The position numbers and the translations under genes were made by a program. The notes beneath the pieces were generated by a model. The model worked only from the letters and a program-made list of their open reading frames with translations, searched no databases and was not told the origin of the DNA. Of a DNA stretch of 64,000 nt, positions 10,046-18,411 are shown in pieces. The stretch covers positions 1,860,001 to 1,924,000 of the forward strand of contig NC_011901.1 of NCBI RefSeq assembly GCF_000021985.1, written 5' to 3'. The number at the start of each line of letters is the position of its first letter. Positions within the stretch are counted from its first letter, which is position 1. This stretch comes from Thioalkalivibrio sulfidiphilus HL-EbGr7 (lineage in GTDB: Bacteria; Pseudomonadota; Gammaproteobacteria; Ectothiorhodospirales; Ectothiorhodospiraceae).

Positions 10046-11179
10046 TCAGCCCCTTCCGGTCAGGGTCATGTATTCCACATACAGACGCTGCAACGCAGCA
10101 CCCGCCTGGGCTGACTTCCCGGGATCCGGATCCTTGGCCATGTCGCGCAACCGCTCGATGGCCCGGCTCACAAAACCGCTCGCGCCCATCCTGTCCAGAT
10201 CTTCTTCGCTGGGGGACACCAGTACCCCTGAGTCCGATGCGCGCAGGTAACGCAGTCTTGCACGCCAGGTATCCAGAAGCGCCTGCAACTCACCGTGCCC
10301 AGCAAGGTCCAGCGCCCCTCGAAGATCGAGCCTCAAGACGTGACGCTCAAAGGGCTGCCCCAGGGCAGCCAGATCCGCTTCCAGCAGTTTGATGTCATCC
10401 GAACCGTGGACCTCGTGACTCTTGTGAGACCATTGGTAGTGGGTGGTCTGGACCTTTTCAACACGTGGCGTGGCCCCCGGCCCATCAATCTCGACAAGCA
10501 GCACGTTCCCCGAGTCGTTATCGCGGAATCCGTCGGTTTCGTGGGTGCCTGCATACCAGGTCCGGTTGGCGATCTCGAGCGTGCCATGCCAATCCCCTAG
10601 GGCCAGGTACTCAAGCCCGGATTCATCGGCCCGACGGTCCGAGATGGGATTATGGAGCTCGGCAGAATCGGGAAGGCGGTTCTCGACGCTGCCATGGGCC
10701 AATCCGACTCGAACCGCCCCTTCCGGGCTCTCCATGGCAGTGAAACCTTCGGTGAGATCCCGAGCCTCATGACGCCGGGTAAGCGGTGCTGGCAGTACCG
10801 CGAGCTTGCGATCCTTGAGGATGACAGGCTCGAAATCCAGAAGAAGGCGCACATTACCAGGCAAGCCGATGCGGCTGAGTCGCGTCCAGGCACTCTCCTG
10901 GAGCGCCGCATCATGGTTGCCTGGGAGCAGTAGCCAGGGACCCGGATACCCGGACAGTGCGTCCATGGTCCGTCTCAGGGTTTCGTCAGAGACCGTGTTC
11001 ATCTCGAAGACGTCCCCCGCCACAAGCACGGCATCCACCTCACGGCCCCTGGCGAGTTCGGCAATACGTTTCACCGATTCCAGTCGCTGTGTCCGGATCA
11101 GCGCTCCCGCATCACCTTCGATCCATGAAAACTGCTTGCCGATCTGCCAGTCGGCCGTATGTAAGAGACGGATGCTCAC
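10046..11179 (-). CDS. Mre11/SbcD/YhaO-like metallophosphoesterase
   Basis: Calcineurin-like phosphoesterase, predicted nuclease partner of the Rad50-like ATPase that follows. It is 377 aa from a GTG start. Motif I is HTADWQIG, with Asp10 but Gln12 where SbcD/Mre11 usually have His. Motif II is AGDVFE (Asp56), motif III GNHD (88-90), motif IV AHGS (His162) and motif V LALGDWHG (195-198). The C-terminal 130 residues, with an Arg/Asp-rich segment, would be the ATPase-docking region. A Gln at motif I and GDWH at motif V are seen in YhaO-like exonuclease relatives, so activity is still plausible. It lies 19 bp after the zinc-ribbon gene. Confidence 0.88.
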   Translation of the reverse strand: MSIRLLHTADWQIGKQFSWIEGDAGALIRTQRLESVKRIAELARGREVDAVLVAGDVFEMNTVSDETLRRTMDALSGYPGPWLLLPGNHDAALQESAWTRLSRIGLPGNVRLLLDFEPVILKDRKLAVLPAPLTRRHEARDLTEGFTAMESPEGAVRVGLAHGSVENRLPDSAELHNPISDRRADESGLEYLALGDWHGTLEIANRTWYAGTHETDGFRDNDSGNVLLVEIDGPGATPRVEKVQTTHYQWSHKSHEVHGSDDIKLLEADLAALGQPFERHVLRLDLRGALDLAGHGELQALLDTWRARLRYLRASDSGVLVSPSEEDLDRMGASGFVSRAIERLRDMAKDPDPGKSAQAGAALQRLYVEYMTLTGRG

Positions 11180-11198
11180 CGATCACCCCTTCGATTTC

Positions 11199-11567
11199 TT
11201 ATTTATCATTATGTTGCGCTTTATGCGCGTTGATTTTGTGCTGAATCATCGTGGCCTCATCCTCGGTAAACACACCCAGCTCCTCCATGAGATCCAGGCT
11301 GAGTTCAGCACAACCAAGGGAAAGGCAATGACTGCAAGTGTCGCCATCTGAACCCGGGGGAACAAGCACCCAGCGCTTGGCGCACCAGTTGCAGGGTACT
11401 ATTCCATATGGCCTCAAAGCACGCGTTAGATCCTGGAGATTGACCCGGAGCACCTGGGACGCCTGAAAGTCATCAGGGTCGTTCCGTTCAACCAAAAGAT
11501 CACCCACTGTTTTGAACACCTCGTCATCAGCAGTAGGCCCTGAGCCGCCCTTGCCAGTGACACTCAT
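11199..11567 (-). CDS. Small zinc-ribbon protein of unknown function
   Basis: A 122-aa protein. The only recognisable element is a CX2C...CX2C zinc ribbon (CNWC, then CSHC, with a further Cys in LGC) around residues 60-85. The N-terminal half is a helical region (VFKTVGDLLVERNDP) and the C-terminus is helical and acidic. The gene starts within the stop of the 97-aa gene (ATGA overlap), so production is coupled. A role as an adaptor or nucleic-acid-binding subunit of the AAA/Mre11/Rad50 complex is inference from position only. Confidence 0.75.
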   Translation of the reverse strand: MSVTGKGGSGPTADDEVFKTVGDLLVERNDPDDFQASQVLRVNLQDLTRALRPYGIVPCNWCAKRWVLVPPGSDGDTCSHCLSLGCAELSLDLMEELGVFTEDEATMIQHKINAHKAQHNDK

Positions 11568-11857
11568 TCCCTGAACTCTACAATGACCATGTATTGCTCA
11601 AACCAGACATCGAGGACCGCATGGACCTGTCGCCAAAGGTCTTCTGACCAGTGGAATGTTCGCTCATCAACGCTCAACGTCATCACACCCTGATGCTGGC
11701 GGAAGTACCCAATGTTCAACTGCCGATATAACTCGAGACAGGAGTATCGGTCTGCGAATACATGAAGATGATCCACATTCCCTTCACTGTAGGTCAACGC
11801 CACTCGATCCCAGGCCGTGAAGGCGGATTTCCTGATGAGTCTGACCGAAGCTGTCAT
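11564..11857 (-). CDS. 97-aa protein of unknown function in the AAA/Mre11/Rad50 operon
   Basis: I do not recognise the family. The start at 11857 is chosen because GAGGGTGA precedes it at good spacing. The frame is open further upstream to 12103, and a start at 12019 would give about 151 aa, beginning 8 bases after the AAA gene stop. The protein is compact and aromatic-rich (DLWRQVHAVLDVWFEQYMVIVEF), suggesting a small alpha/beta subunit. It lies between the AAA+ ATPase gene and the zinc-ribbon gene and overlaps the latter by 4 bp. Confidence 0.65.
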   Translation of the reverse strand: MTASVRLIRKSAFTAWDRVALTYSEGNVDHLHVFADRYSCLELYRQLNIGYFRQHQGVMTLSVDERTFHWSEDLWRQVHAVLDVWFEQYMVIVEFRE

Positions 11858-12026
11858 TTGTTCACCCTCATTACGAGCCTGCGTTTTATTCATGAATGTT
11901 ATTATTTTGACAGCACAATCTGGATTCACATGTAATAATTCGAATCCACATCGGATCATGTAATTGATGCTTGGCTCTCGGTCGATTTGAATGCGCTTTT
12001 TCCGAGACCGGTACTCCATCGGCACA

Positions 12027-14156
12027 TCAAAGATGCGCAGAGAACCCGATCCCCCTACCCTTGTTTTCAGCCTTCTTCGAGGACTCCTGCTCCAATGCAG
12101 CACAGAGCGACTGGGGAGAGAGCTCGAGCCCAGTGATTCGCAGACGGCGTATCACTGCATGGAAGTCCCCGGGTGTGAGCGAATCCAGTCTTCCCAGCCT
12201 GCGCTCGATGAGCGAGTTAGTTTCACAAGCCTCTGATCCCAACTGATTGAGCACCTGGCAGAACAGTTTTCGCACCTGGCTGGCACTCATGCATTCAAAC
12301 CGCACCTTGACATCAAATCGGCGCATTGCTGCTTCATCCAGAAGACTCATGGCATTGGTGCATGCAATCAGGACACCCTTGAAGGCCTCGATCTGAACGA
12401 GCAGCTCATTGACCTGGGTGATCTCCCAGCTTCTGTGCGCCGCAGCCCTGGTCATGAGAAAACTGTCGACCTCATCGAGCAGGAGAACGGCACCTTCCTG
12501 TTCCGCCTCTTCGAAAACCGCGGCCAGGTTTTTCTCTGTACCACCGAGAAACTTGTCCAGGAGGTCAGAGGGCTTGCGTACGATCAGTGGTTTTTCGAGG
12601 GACTTGGCCAGATGCCGAGCAAGCTCCGTCTTCCCGGTACCCGGTGCCCCGTAAAACAGAATTCGTGCATCCTGCATGTCCGAAATACCCCGAGTCAGCG
12701 TAGTCGGGTCCACGTCGATGTTGATCACCTCCGGGTCATAGCTGATGACGGACTCTTTATCAGGGACCGTGGGTGCCTGATACCCCATGGCCTTGAGCAC
12801 ATTGCCGGTCAAACGCTTGTAAAGTTGCGCGGCTCCCGCCTCACCCGGATTAATTGCCTGGATTACGCGCACCGACTTCTCGATCAGGCCTGGGGTCAGG
12901 TGTGGGCTGTCCGGAACCCGGCCGATCCATCCGTTCGTCTCGATACCTTTTTCAGCGAGGAACTTGTTCAAGATCCGTTTGCGCATCGATTGACTTGGTT
13001 TCGGGATCTCAAGAACAAGGTCGAACCTGCGCAGATAGGCAAGGTCCAGATGATCGATATTGTTTCCTACCCAAAATGCGGGTCTCTTATTGGTCTCGAG
13101 TAGCCGGTTGATCCACGACTTTCGTCCCTTGGTTCGCATCCTCCTCGGACGCATCGAATCGAAAAAATCGGGTTGTGGAAAAACATCTTCCATCTCGTCA
13201 AAAAGAATCGCAGTATCAGATTTATTCTCAAGCAGCTTCTGACTGAAGAGGTAAGCCGAGAGCCGCTCTGCGGGAGCATAGACACCACCCTCTTTGTCCT
13301 GATCGGGCACCTCAAACAGGTCAATTCTCAGGGTGTTGCATATACAGCGCACAATCTGTGTTTTACCAACCCCGGGTGCTCCATAAAGCAGAATATTCAC
13401 GCCCGAGAGTCCATCACGGACTGCAGCCGACAGATACTCGCTCACGAGATCAAAACTGTCTGCATGCTCGGCGAAATCCTCCCGCACGAGGACTGACTCG
13501 GGCGCTCTATTGAGAAAAGTGTCCAGGACATCCAGCGAAGAGCTATGCGCGACGGATAACTTGTCGACCAGTTGCCCTGGTACGTTGAACTTTCTTTCCA
13601 GGGAGACCGGGTGCCCATCTGATTCGAGTAAGCCCGCGTTAATGAGAATCCCGTCAGACGACAGGGCGTTCTCGATTGCCTGGAGAGGCCTATTCAGAAT
13701 CACACTGAGAATTGAACAGGCACTTGCCATGTCCAGATTTTGGGGAGTGAGCTCAAGCGCGTCATTGAGCATTCTGGAGTATTTACAGAGAATGAAAAAT
13801 TCCAGTACTTCGCGCTCTGCTGCGTTAATGCCAAGCACTTCGACCAGTAGATCAATACCAAATCCAAGCGCGGTGGACTCTGGCACGAAGTCCAACTCCG
13901 CATCGAACAGTATGCTTTTCAATGCGGACAGGGTGATCTTCCCTGATTCGTCATTATCCATCTCCTCAACCAGATGTGGCGCGACGAAGTCCATGATAAA
14001 TCGCAGATTAACTCCGTATGACCTTCCACCCATCTGAAATCCATTCAAGTTTACAAGTATACGCAGGATCCATAGGCGGATCTGGGCGCGATACTGATCT
14101 TCAAGTGGCCCCTGACGGTACTTTCTGTGGCGAACCCTTTTACCCGATACCTTCAT
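12027..14156 (-). CDS. CDC48-like protein with two AAA+ ATPase domains
   Basis: Predicted ATP-driven unfoldase or remodeller, 709 aa. The N-terminal 220 residues are a novel helical domain. AAA domain 1 has Walker A GAPGVGKT (259-266) and Walker B ILFDEMED (317-324). AAA domain 2 has Walker A GAPGTGKT (503-510) and Walker B LLLDEVDS (558-565), followed by a RRFDVKVRF arginine-finger region. Both sites look intact. It is the first gene of the leftward five-gene operon, with GGGGGG upstream of its ATG. The palindromic operator at 14221-14239 lies 65 bp upstream, shared with the divergent WYL gene. Its substrate is unknown; loading or dismantling the Mre11/Rad50-like complex is one possibility. 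Confidence 0.88.
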   Translation of the reverse strand: MKVSGKRVRHRKYRQGPLEDQYRAQIRLWILRILVNLNGFQMGGRSYGVNLRFIMDFVAPHLVEEMDNDESGKITLSALKSILFDAELDFVPESTALGFGIDLLVEVLGINAAEREVLEFFILCKYSRMLNDALELTPQNLDMASACSILSVILNRPLQAIENALSSDGILINAGLLESDGHPVSLERKFNVPGQLVDKLSVAHSSSLDVLDTFLNRAPESVLVREDFAEHADSFDLVSEYLSAAVRDGLSGVNILLYGAPGVGKTQIVRCICNTLRIDLFEVPDQDKEGGVYAPAERLSAYLFSQKLLENKSDTAILFDEMEDVFPQPDFFDSMRPRRMRTKGRKSWINRLLETNKRPAFWVGNNIDHLDLAYLRRFDLVLEIPKPSQSMRKRILNKFLAEKGIETNGWIGRVPDSPHLTPGLIEKSVRVIQAINPGEAGAAQLYKRLTGNVLKAMGYQAPTVPDKESVISYDPEVINIDVDPTTLTRGISDMQDARILFYGAPGTGKTELARHLAKSLEKPLIVRKPSDLLDKFLGGTEKNLAAVFEEAEQEGAVLLLDEVDSFLMTRAAAHRSWEITQVNELLVQIEAFKGVLIACTNAMSLLDEAAMRRFDVKVRFECMSASQVRKLFCQVLNQLGSEACETNSLIERRLGRLDSLTPGDFHAVIRRLRITGLELSPQSLCAALEQESSKKAENKGRGIGFSAHL

Positions 14157-14220
14157 GTATACCCCCCGACCAAGTCTTCATTGCCCCGTCCTGCAACGGG
14201 ACCTTATAGTAAGGGTCGCA

Positions 14221-14239
14221 TGCGACACGCAATGTCGCA
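14221..14239. promoter_or_regulatory. Operator O1 (TGCGAC-N7-GTCGCA), AAA operon / WYL1 divergent promoter
   Basis: Perfect 6-bp arms TGCGAC and GTCGCA with a 7-bp spacer (ACGCAAT). It lies 65 bp from the AAA gene start and 42 bp from the WYL gene start. It overlaps a second palindrome, TCGCATGCGA at 14216-14225. The same geometry occurs at four other promoters in the window. The WYL regulator encoded next to it is the natural candidate binder. Confidence 0.8.
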
Positions 14240-14280
14240 TAAGGGGTTCAAGCTCTCGGCTTCGAGGACAGGGGGAAAGA

Positions 14281-15372
14281 ATGGCAAAGAGAAAGAAAGA
14301 GAATTACGAATTTGCCGAATTTCTGCGGATGTGGCATCTCCTTTCTACCCTGGAGACAGCACCAAGATTCAAGACCGTCCGCGACTTGAGCACGGCACTC
14401 GAGGCAGAGGGGTTGGAGGTCACGGATCGAACAATTCAGAGAATACTGAAGTTTTTCGAAATGCAGTTTGGGCTTGTTGGACGAAAGCGCACCACGGATC
14501 GCGGGCATCCCTACGAGTGGGCATGGCCCAGCGAGACGGGGCGCCCGACCATTGGCAACATGGACCCGGCAACAGCCATCACCTACGAAATGGCCGGTCA
14601 GTTGGCCAGCGCTGTCCTGCCCAGATCCGTACTCGCCACCATGGAGCCTGATTTCCGGCGTGCACGGATGGTCCTCTTGCAAAGCGGCGGCAAGGCACAG
14701 GCGTTATCGAGAAAGATTCGCATTCTCCCCCGCAGTGGCAGCCGATTACCTGCCGAAATCGCCCCACAGGTGCTCACTGGGATTCATGACGCCCTGATGC
14801 GCAATCGCAAGGCATTGATCACCTATCGGCCCGTCTCGACTCGCTCAAAGTCAGGAAAAATATGCGAGATATCCCCCCTGGGCATCGTGAGCCGATTTGA
14901 TACGTTGTATCTGATTCATGTGATTGACGAAGTAGGGAACGACATAGACAAGGAGAAGGTTATGGCCTGGCCAATGCATAGGTTCACAGCCGTCCGGGTC
15001 ATAGAAGGAGATGTCGCGCGTGCGCCAGAGGGTTTTGATCTGGACAAGTACATTCGTTCACCTGACTTTCTGGGCGCCCCGCCGGTCGACTCTCTCAGGG
15101 AGATTGGTGCCACCTTCAAGCTCAAGATCCTGGCAAAGCCCCACACTGCCAAATACATTCAGGAAAGGCCGTTCGGTGATGATCAGATGGTCAAAAAGAC
15201 CCGCGACGGTCGGGTCAGAATCGAGGCCACAGTGAACAACACCCGAGATCTGCTCACGCAACTCCATGATTTCGCGGATGATATCGAGGTGCTCTCACCC
15301 AAGGAATACAGAGCCTATTTCAAGGAACTCTCCACCAAGCTCTCAAAGATTTATTCCTCGCATTATCAATGA
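14281..15372 (+). CDS. WYL-domain transcriptional regulator (WYL1)
   Basis: A 363-aa DeoR/YafY-like regulator with an N-terminal winged helix (about residues 5-75; VRDLSTALEAEGLEVTDRTIQRIL), a central WYL domain (about 150-240; ITYRPVSTRSKSGK, then ISPLGIVSRFDTLYLIHV) and a C-terminal WCX-type extension. This architecture matches defence-associated repressors of the BrxR/CapW type, which bind inverted repeats and are thought to respond to a ligand or damage signal through WYL. The start is preceded by GGGGGAAAG. It is divergent from the AAA operon, with operator O1 between them. It is clearly paralogous to the WYL gene at 42710, sharing EGFDLDKYI/GNFDLDAYL and the same layout. Confidence 0.92.
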   Translation: MAKRKKENYEFAEFLRMWHLLSTLETAPRFKTVRDLSTALEAEGLEVTDRTIQRILKFFEMQFGLVGRKRTTDRGHPYEWAWPSETGRPTIGNMDPATAITYEMAGQLASAVLPRSVLATMEPDFRRARMVLLQSGGKAQALSRKIRILPRSGSRLPAEIAPQVLTGIHDALMRNRKALITYRPVSTRSKSGKICEISPLGIVSRFDTLYLIHVIDEVGNDIDKEKVMAWPMHRFTAVRVIEGDVARAPEGFDLDKYIRSPDFLGAPPVDSLREIGATFKLKILAKPHTAKYIQERPFGDDQMVKKTRDGRVRIEATVNNTRDLLTQLHDFADDIEVLSPKEYRAYFKELSTKLSKIYSSHYQ

Positions 15373-15400
15373 CATAAAGGACCGACTAAGCGCGCTCTTT

Positions 15401-15419
15401 TGCGACATTTGGCGTCGCC
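15401..15419. promoter_or_regulatory. Operator O2 (TGCGAC-N7-GTCGCC) before the 93-aa gene
   Basis: One mismatch from the consensus arms (last base C rather than A), spacer ATTTGGC. It starts 66 bp upstream of the 93-aa gene and lies after the WYL1 stop. It suggests that the lrr-like and nuclease genes downstream have their own regulated promoter. Confidence 0.65.
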
Positions 15420-15466
15420 GTCATGCCTGATAATACCCCTGTTCCAGACAAGACGGGGGTCAGTAG

Positions 15467-15748
15467 ATGGATCAGGAGAAAAACGATCATCAGGTCAGAC
15501 AATGGGTCTCTGCACTGCTTTGGTTACAGTACAAAGGTTCACGATGGGTCAAGACAGAATCAGGTAAATACATAACTGTTCGGTTCGATAAGGAACAAAG
15601 AAAGGAGTGGTTCGACAAAATTCCAGAGGAATATCGCAAAATCGTCAGATCAGTAGCTATCAAGGAAAAGAAACGTTTTACTGAACTACAGAAAAAGACT
15701 GGTAAGAAGTACTGCGATTTCATGATCAAAGAGAAAATTCAGTTGTGA
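15467..15748 (+). CDS. Small basic protein of unknown function (93 aa)
   Basis: I do not recognise the family. The 93 residues are very Lys/Arg-rich (KEKKRFTELQKKTGKK) with several Trp/Tyr in the N-terminal half (WVSALLWLQYKGSRWVK). The gene is distinctly AT-richer than its neighbours, hinting at a different origin. It follows operator O2. Its stop overlaps the GTG start of the next gene (GTGA), so the LRR-like protein is probably made by coupled translation. Possible roles include nucleic-acid binding or an adaptor; neither is shown. Confidence 0.65.
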   Translation: MDQEKNDHQVRQWVSALLWLQYKGSRWVKTESGKYITVRFDKEQRKEWFDKIPEEYRKIVRSVAIKEKKRFTELQKKTGKKYCDFMIKEKIQL

Positions 15749-16578
15749 GTACACACACGAACAGTTTTACGGGTAAGGAACTCGAGGGTAACACCGCCAG
15801 GGAGTTGGCGGTGTTACCCGGTGTTCTTCATCTGAATTACTGCTCAATCACCCTGTCGGCAGCGCAGGCGCTTGCCTCATCCAGTGCCGAGACAATTGAG
15901 TTCACAGAACTGCCACTGATGAACGATGCATGTGTGAGTCTCGTATTAGAGATGGCAGAACATGTAAAGCTGTCGATCGGGAGAATTTGGGGTGCATCCG
16001 AATATCTCGGACGAATGGAGCGCATGAACCTAATATTGCTATCCAGGTATGCAGAGAGTGTGAACCTCGAAGGGATATCAGATTTAAGTCACCAAGAAGC
16101 TGATGTACTGAGTGCATTTCAGGGCCACCAGCTATTGCTACATCTGGACCGGCTGGATGAAGTGACAGCTGCCCACCTGTCCAGGGTGCGAACAGAGTTG
16201 CTGATGCTTGAGGTCCCTCGTCTGTGTGATGACGCTGCCACCGCGCTATCCAGATCCCTCGCCAGTGAGGAGCTGCAGATCAGCGTCAGCGAGGATTCGG
16301 TCTCCGTAAAGGCTGCTGACGAACTGTCACAATATGGTGGGCATGCTCTCTCTATAGAACTGGGGATTGAACCCAGCCCTGATATCTTAAGGATGCTCGC
16401 CCAATTCACCGGGCATTTACGTATCACGGTTCCCAGACTGACAGCAGAAGCCGCTATGGCGGTTGGGAATTCAAATGGGACGCTCGAGCTGCACTGCGAA
16501 ACACCCACGCCGGATATCAGACAGATCCTACTGAATTCCAAGCGTGAAATAACCAATCTTGATGAACTGACCGGCTGA
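15745..16578 (+). CDS. Leucine-rich-repeat-like protein (277 aa)
   Basis: No known family was recognised, but the sequence has a repeated pattern of short beta-like strands followed by an amphipathic helix (LHLNYCSITLSAAQALA, then IEFTELPLMNDACVSLV, LLLHLDRLDEVTAAHLS, LEVPRLCDDAATALSRSL, LRITVPRLTAEAAMAV). The period is roughly 20-45 residues, which resembles a degenerate leucine-rich repeat solenoid. Such a fold would suit recognition of a partner protein. There is no signal peptide or membrane segment. The start is a GTG overlapping the previous stop. It lies between the 93-aa gene and the Cas4-like nuclease gene in a rightward operon. Confidence 0.7.
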   Translation: MSTHTNSFTGKELEGNTARELAVLPGVLHLNYCSITLSAAQALASSSAETIEFTELPLMNDACVSLVLEMAEHVKLSIGRIWGASEYLGRMERMNLILLSRYAESVNLEGISDLSHQEADVLSAFQGHQLLLHLDRLDEVTAAHLSRVRTELLMLEVPRLCDDAATALSRSLASEELQISVSEDSVSVKAADELSQYGGHALSIELGIEPSPDILRMLAQFTGHLRITVPRLTAEAAMAVGNSNGTLELHCETPTPDIRQILLNSKREITNLDELTG

Positions 16579-16629
16579 GCCGAGTAAATGTTTCAAAGCA
16601 TGAGCGACAGGATAACCGAGGAGAGAGCA

Positions 16630-17334
16630 ATGGACCTATCCAGAACCGCGATTGAGCAATACCTGCGTTGCCCCCAGTGCTTCTACATGGAGCGTCGTCG
16701 TGGGGTCAAGTCATTGAAGATGGTCCCGCTCACCCTGGCGGTGGCGACAGATGCCCTGCTCAAGAACGAGTTCGATGCGGTACGACCCACCGGGGCAATG
16801 CATCCTTTGTGGGAGCGCGAGGGGCTCAATGTCAGGGCCTGCAATCACGAACAGATGGATTCCTGGCGCAGCAATCGACACGGCGTCCGGGTGCAGCGAT
16901 CAGATGGTGCCGTAGTCTTCGGTGCGGTTGATGACATCTGGGAAGATCGAGAGACCGGAGAGCTCCACGTTGTGGACTACAAGTCCACCTCCAAGAAAGG
17001 CGTTCCCGATATTGACTCGGGATTCGGGGATTCCTACAAGCGCCAGGCAGAGATCTATCAGTGGCTGCTGCGCCAGTCGGGATTCACTATCAGCCCTGTG
17101 GCCTATTTCCTATATGTGAATGGCAGCAAGGAAGGTGGCTTCTACGATGAGGGCCTTCAGGGCCGCATGCGCTTTGAGACAACGCTGATACCCTACGAAG
17201 GGGATGACAGCTGGGTCGGACAGGCTGTGGACGAGGCCATTGAGTGCCTGGAGCAGGATCTTGTTCCTGATGCGGGTTCTGAGTGTGATGTTTGCCGTTA
17301 TCTTCGGGAACGCACGAATGCAGTGTTGACATGA
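16630..17334 (+). CDS. Cas4/RecB-like PD-(D/E)XK nuclease with probable Fe-S cluster
   Basis: Predicted DNA exonuclease, 234 aa. The start at 16630 is preceded by GGAGAGAG; upstream in-frame ATGs at 16588 and 16600 lack a comparable site. Nuclease core: Asp101 in GAVDDIWED, Asp116-Tyr-Lys118 in VVDYKST and a RecB-type QAEIYQWLL (about 139-147). Four cysteines sit as in Cas4: Cys14 and Cys17 (RCPQC) and Cys219 and Cys222 (CDVC), consistent with a 4Fe-4S cluster. It is not next to cas1, so a role in CRISPR adaptation is unlikely. As the last gene of the WYL1 arm it is better seen as the nuclease of that module. Confidence 0.85.
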   Translation: MDLSRTAIEQYLRCPQCFYMERRRGVKSLKMVPLTLAVATDALLKNEFDAVRPTGAMHPLWEREGLNVRACNHEQMDSWRSNRHGVRVQRSDGAVVFGAVDDIWEDRETGELHVVDYKSTSKKGVPDIDSGFGDSYKRQAEIYQWLLRQSGFTISPVAYFLYVNGSKEGGFYDEGLQGRMRFETTLIPYEGDDSWVGQAVDEAIECLEQDLVPDAGSECDVCRYLRERTNAVLT

Positions 17335-17361
17335 TATCTGGCTTTATACTTTGACTTACAA

Positions 17362-18324
17362 TCAAAAACAGCCCACATCGAACCCCATCATGAATAGCGC
17401 GGCCTCAAAAGCATGCATTTTTGATCTCATCGAGCCATCCGTGACTTCTTCGTCAAATAACGATCTATTCTGTTGATCCGCCTCACAGATGATCGCTTCC
17501 AACAACCAACCCAGTCTGATTTTGCACGAGGACCAAGTCTTTGCCTTTGCAATCTCATCTACCGGCATCAGCCCACCACCAACTACAGGCTGATAAACAT
17601 CACGCATTCCCTGCACCTCCCGATCGTATTTTCTTATATATTTTCCATTTTCCCTTTTCGACCTACGCTCGGTTGCTTTAAAATCAAGGGACTTTGGCAT
17701 TTCTTTCCAACTCATCTCTTGATGAACGCGGTACACTTCAATAAGAGATGAAATAGCTGCTGCAACACGCGAATCATAAATTGGTAGCCCATCACGTGAA
17801 TTAAGGGCATGAACCTTTGTCAGCATCGCATTCATTTTGCCAACATATTCAAGAATATTGGTATCTGCACATTCAAGATGGAATAAATCCCTTGTCTTCT
17901 TTAGATATATAGGAAGATCCTCCTTGTTCTCTAAAAAAGGAATCGCTCCGACATTTGAGTTTCTATCACCACCCCATTTAACAATCTGACGACAAGCCTC
18001 CAAGGCGCCATCTTGGTTTCCATTGTCAACCTCTTCTCGTAGCCAGACACCAAGACCCTCGAGTGCTTTGCGTGTTGATGTCCAATCCTGCGTAACCAGT
18101 TTTTTCCCATCTCTATCAACCAGCTCGGATCTCCATTGATACGCATGAACGACTGCATTCACTCCGACAAACCTACCGGAGACTCCCGGACCTTTCCTTC
18201 CATCTGCCATCCCTGTTCCTGAACGTGATACGCGGAGATTGATTTCAATACTATTCAAATTGTAGACAGCCCAACTTATGAATCCTTTGACATCCCTATC
18301 TTCGTTAAATTGTTGTTTATTCAT
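17362..18324 (-). CDS. Protein of unknown function paired with NADAR (320 aa)
   Basis: No family was recognised with confidence. The gene is AT-rich and begins 87 bp after the NADAR gene in the same direction. A segment near residues 160-200 (YVGKMNAMLTKVHAL, then LPIYDSRVAAAISSL) resembles the helix-hairpin-helix DNA-glycosylase pattern in which a chain of helices is followed by a Tyr/Ile-x-Asp near the active site. A similar segment occurs in the unrelated-looking gene at 44774-45559. It could be a base-acting enzyme or a toxin opposed by the NADAR protein; this is inference. The stop is 27 bp from the Cas4-like gene, which converges on it. Confidence 0.6.
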   Translation of the reverse strand: MNKQQFNEDRDVKGFISWAVYNLNSIEINLRVSRSGTGMADGRKGPGVSGRFVGVNAVVHAYQWRSELVDRDGKKLVTQDWTSTRKALEGLGVWLREEVDNGNQDGALEACRQIVKWGGDRNSNVGAIPFLENKEDLPIYLKKTRDLFHLECADTNILEYVGKMNAMLTKVHALNSRDGLPIYDSRVAAAISSLIEVYRVHQEMSWKEMPKSLDFKATERRSKRENGKYIRKYDREVQGMRDVYQPVVGGGLMPVDEIAKAKTWSSCKIRLGWLLEAIICEADQQNRSLFDEEVTDGSMRSKMHAFEAALFMMGFDVGCF

Positions 18325-18411
18325 TTTCCATAAACCTCTAACAGCCTTAATTTGTGAGTATATCGAAGCATTCCAAACCGCTGCTAGTGATAAGCATGCG
18401 TCCTCATTTTT

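Noticed and set aside
16630-17334. CRISPR-associated Cas4
   Set aside because: It is 40 kb from cas1, outside any CRISPR locus, and sits in the WYL1 module, so a cas4 name would mislead even though the fold is Cas4-like.
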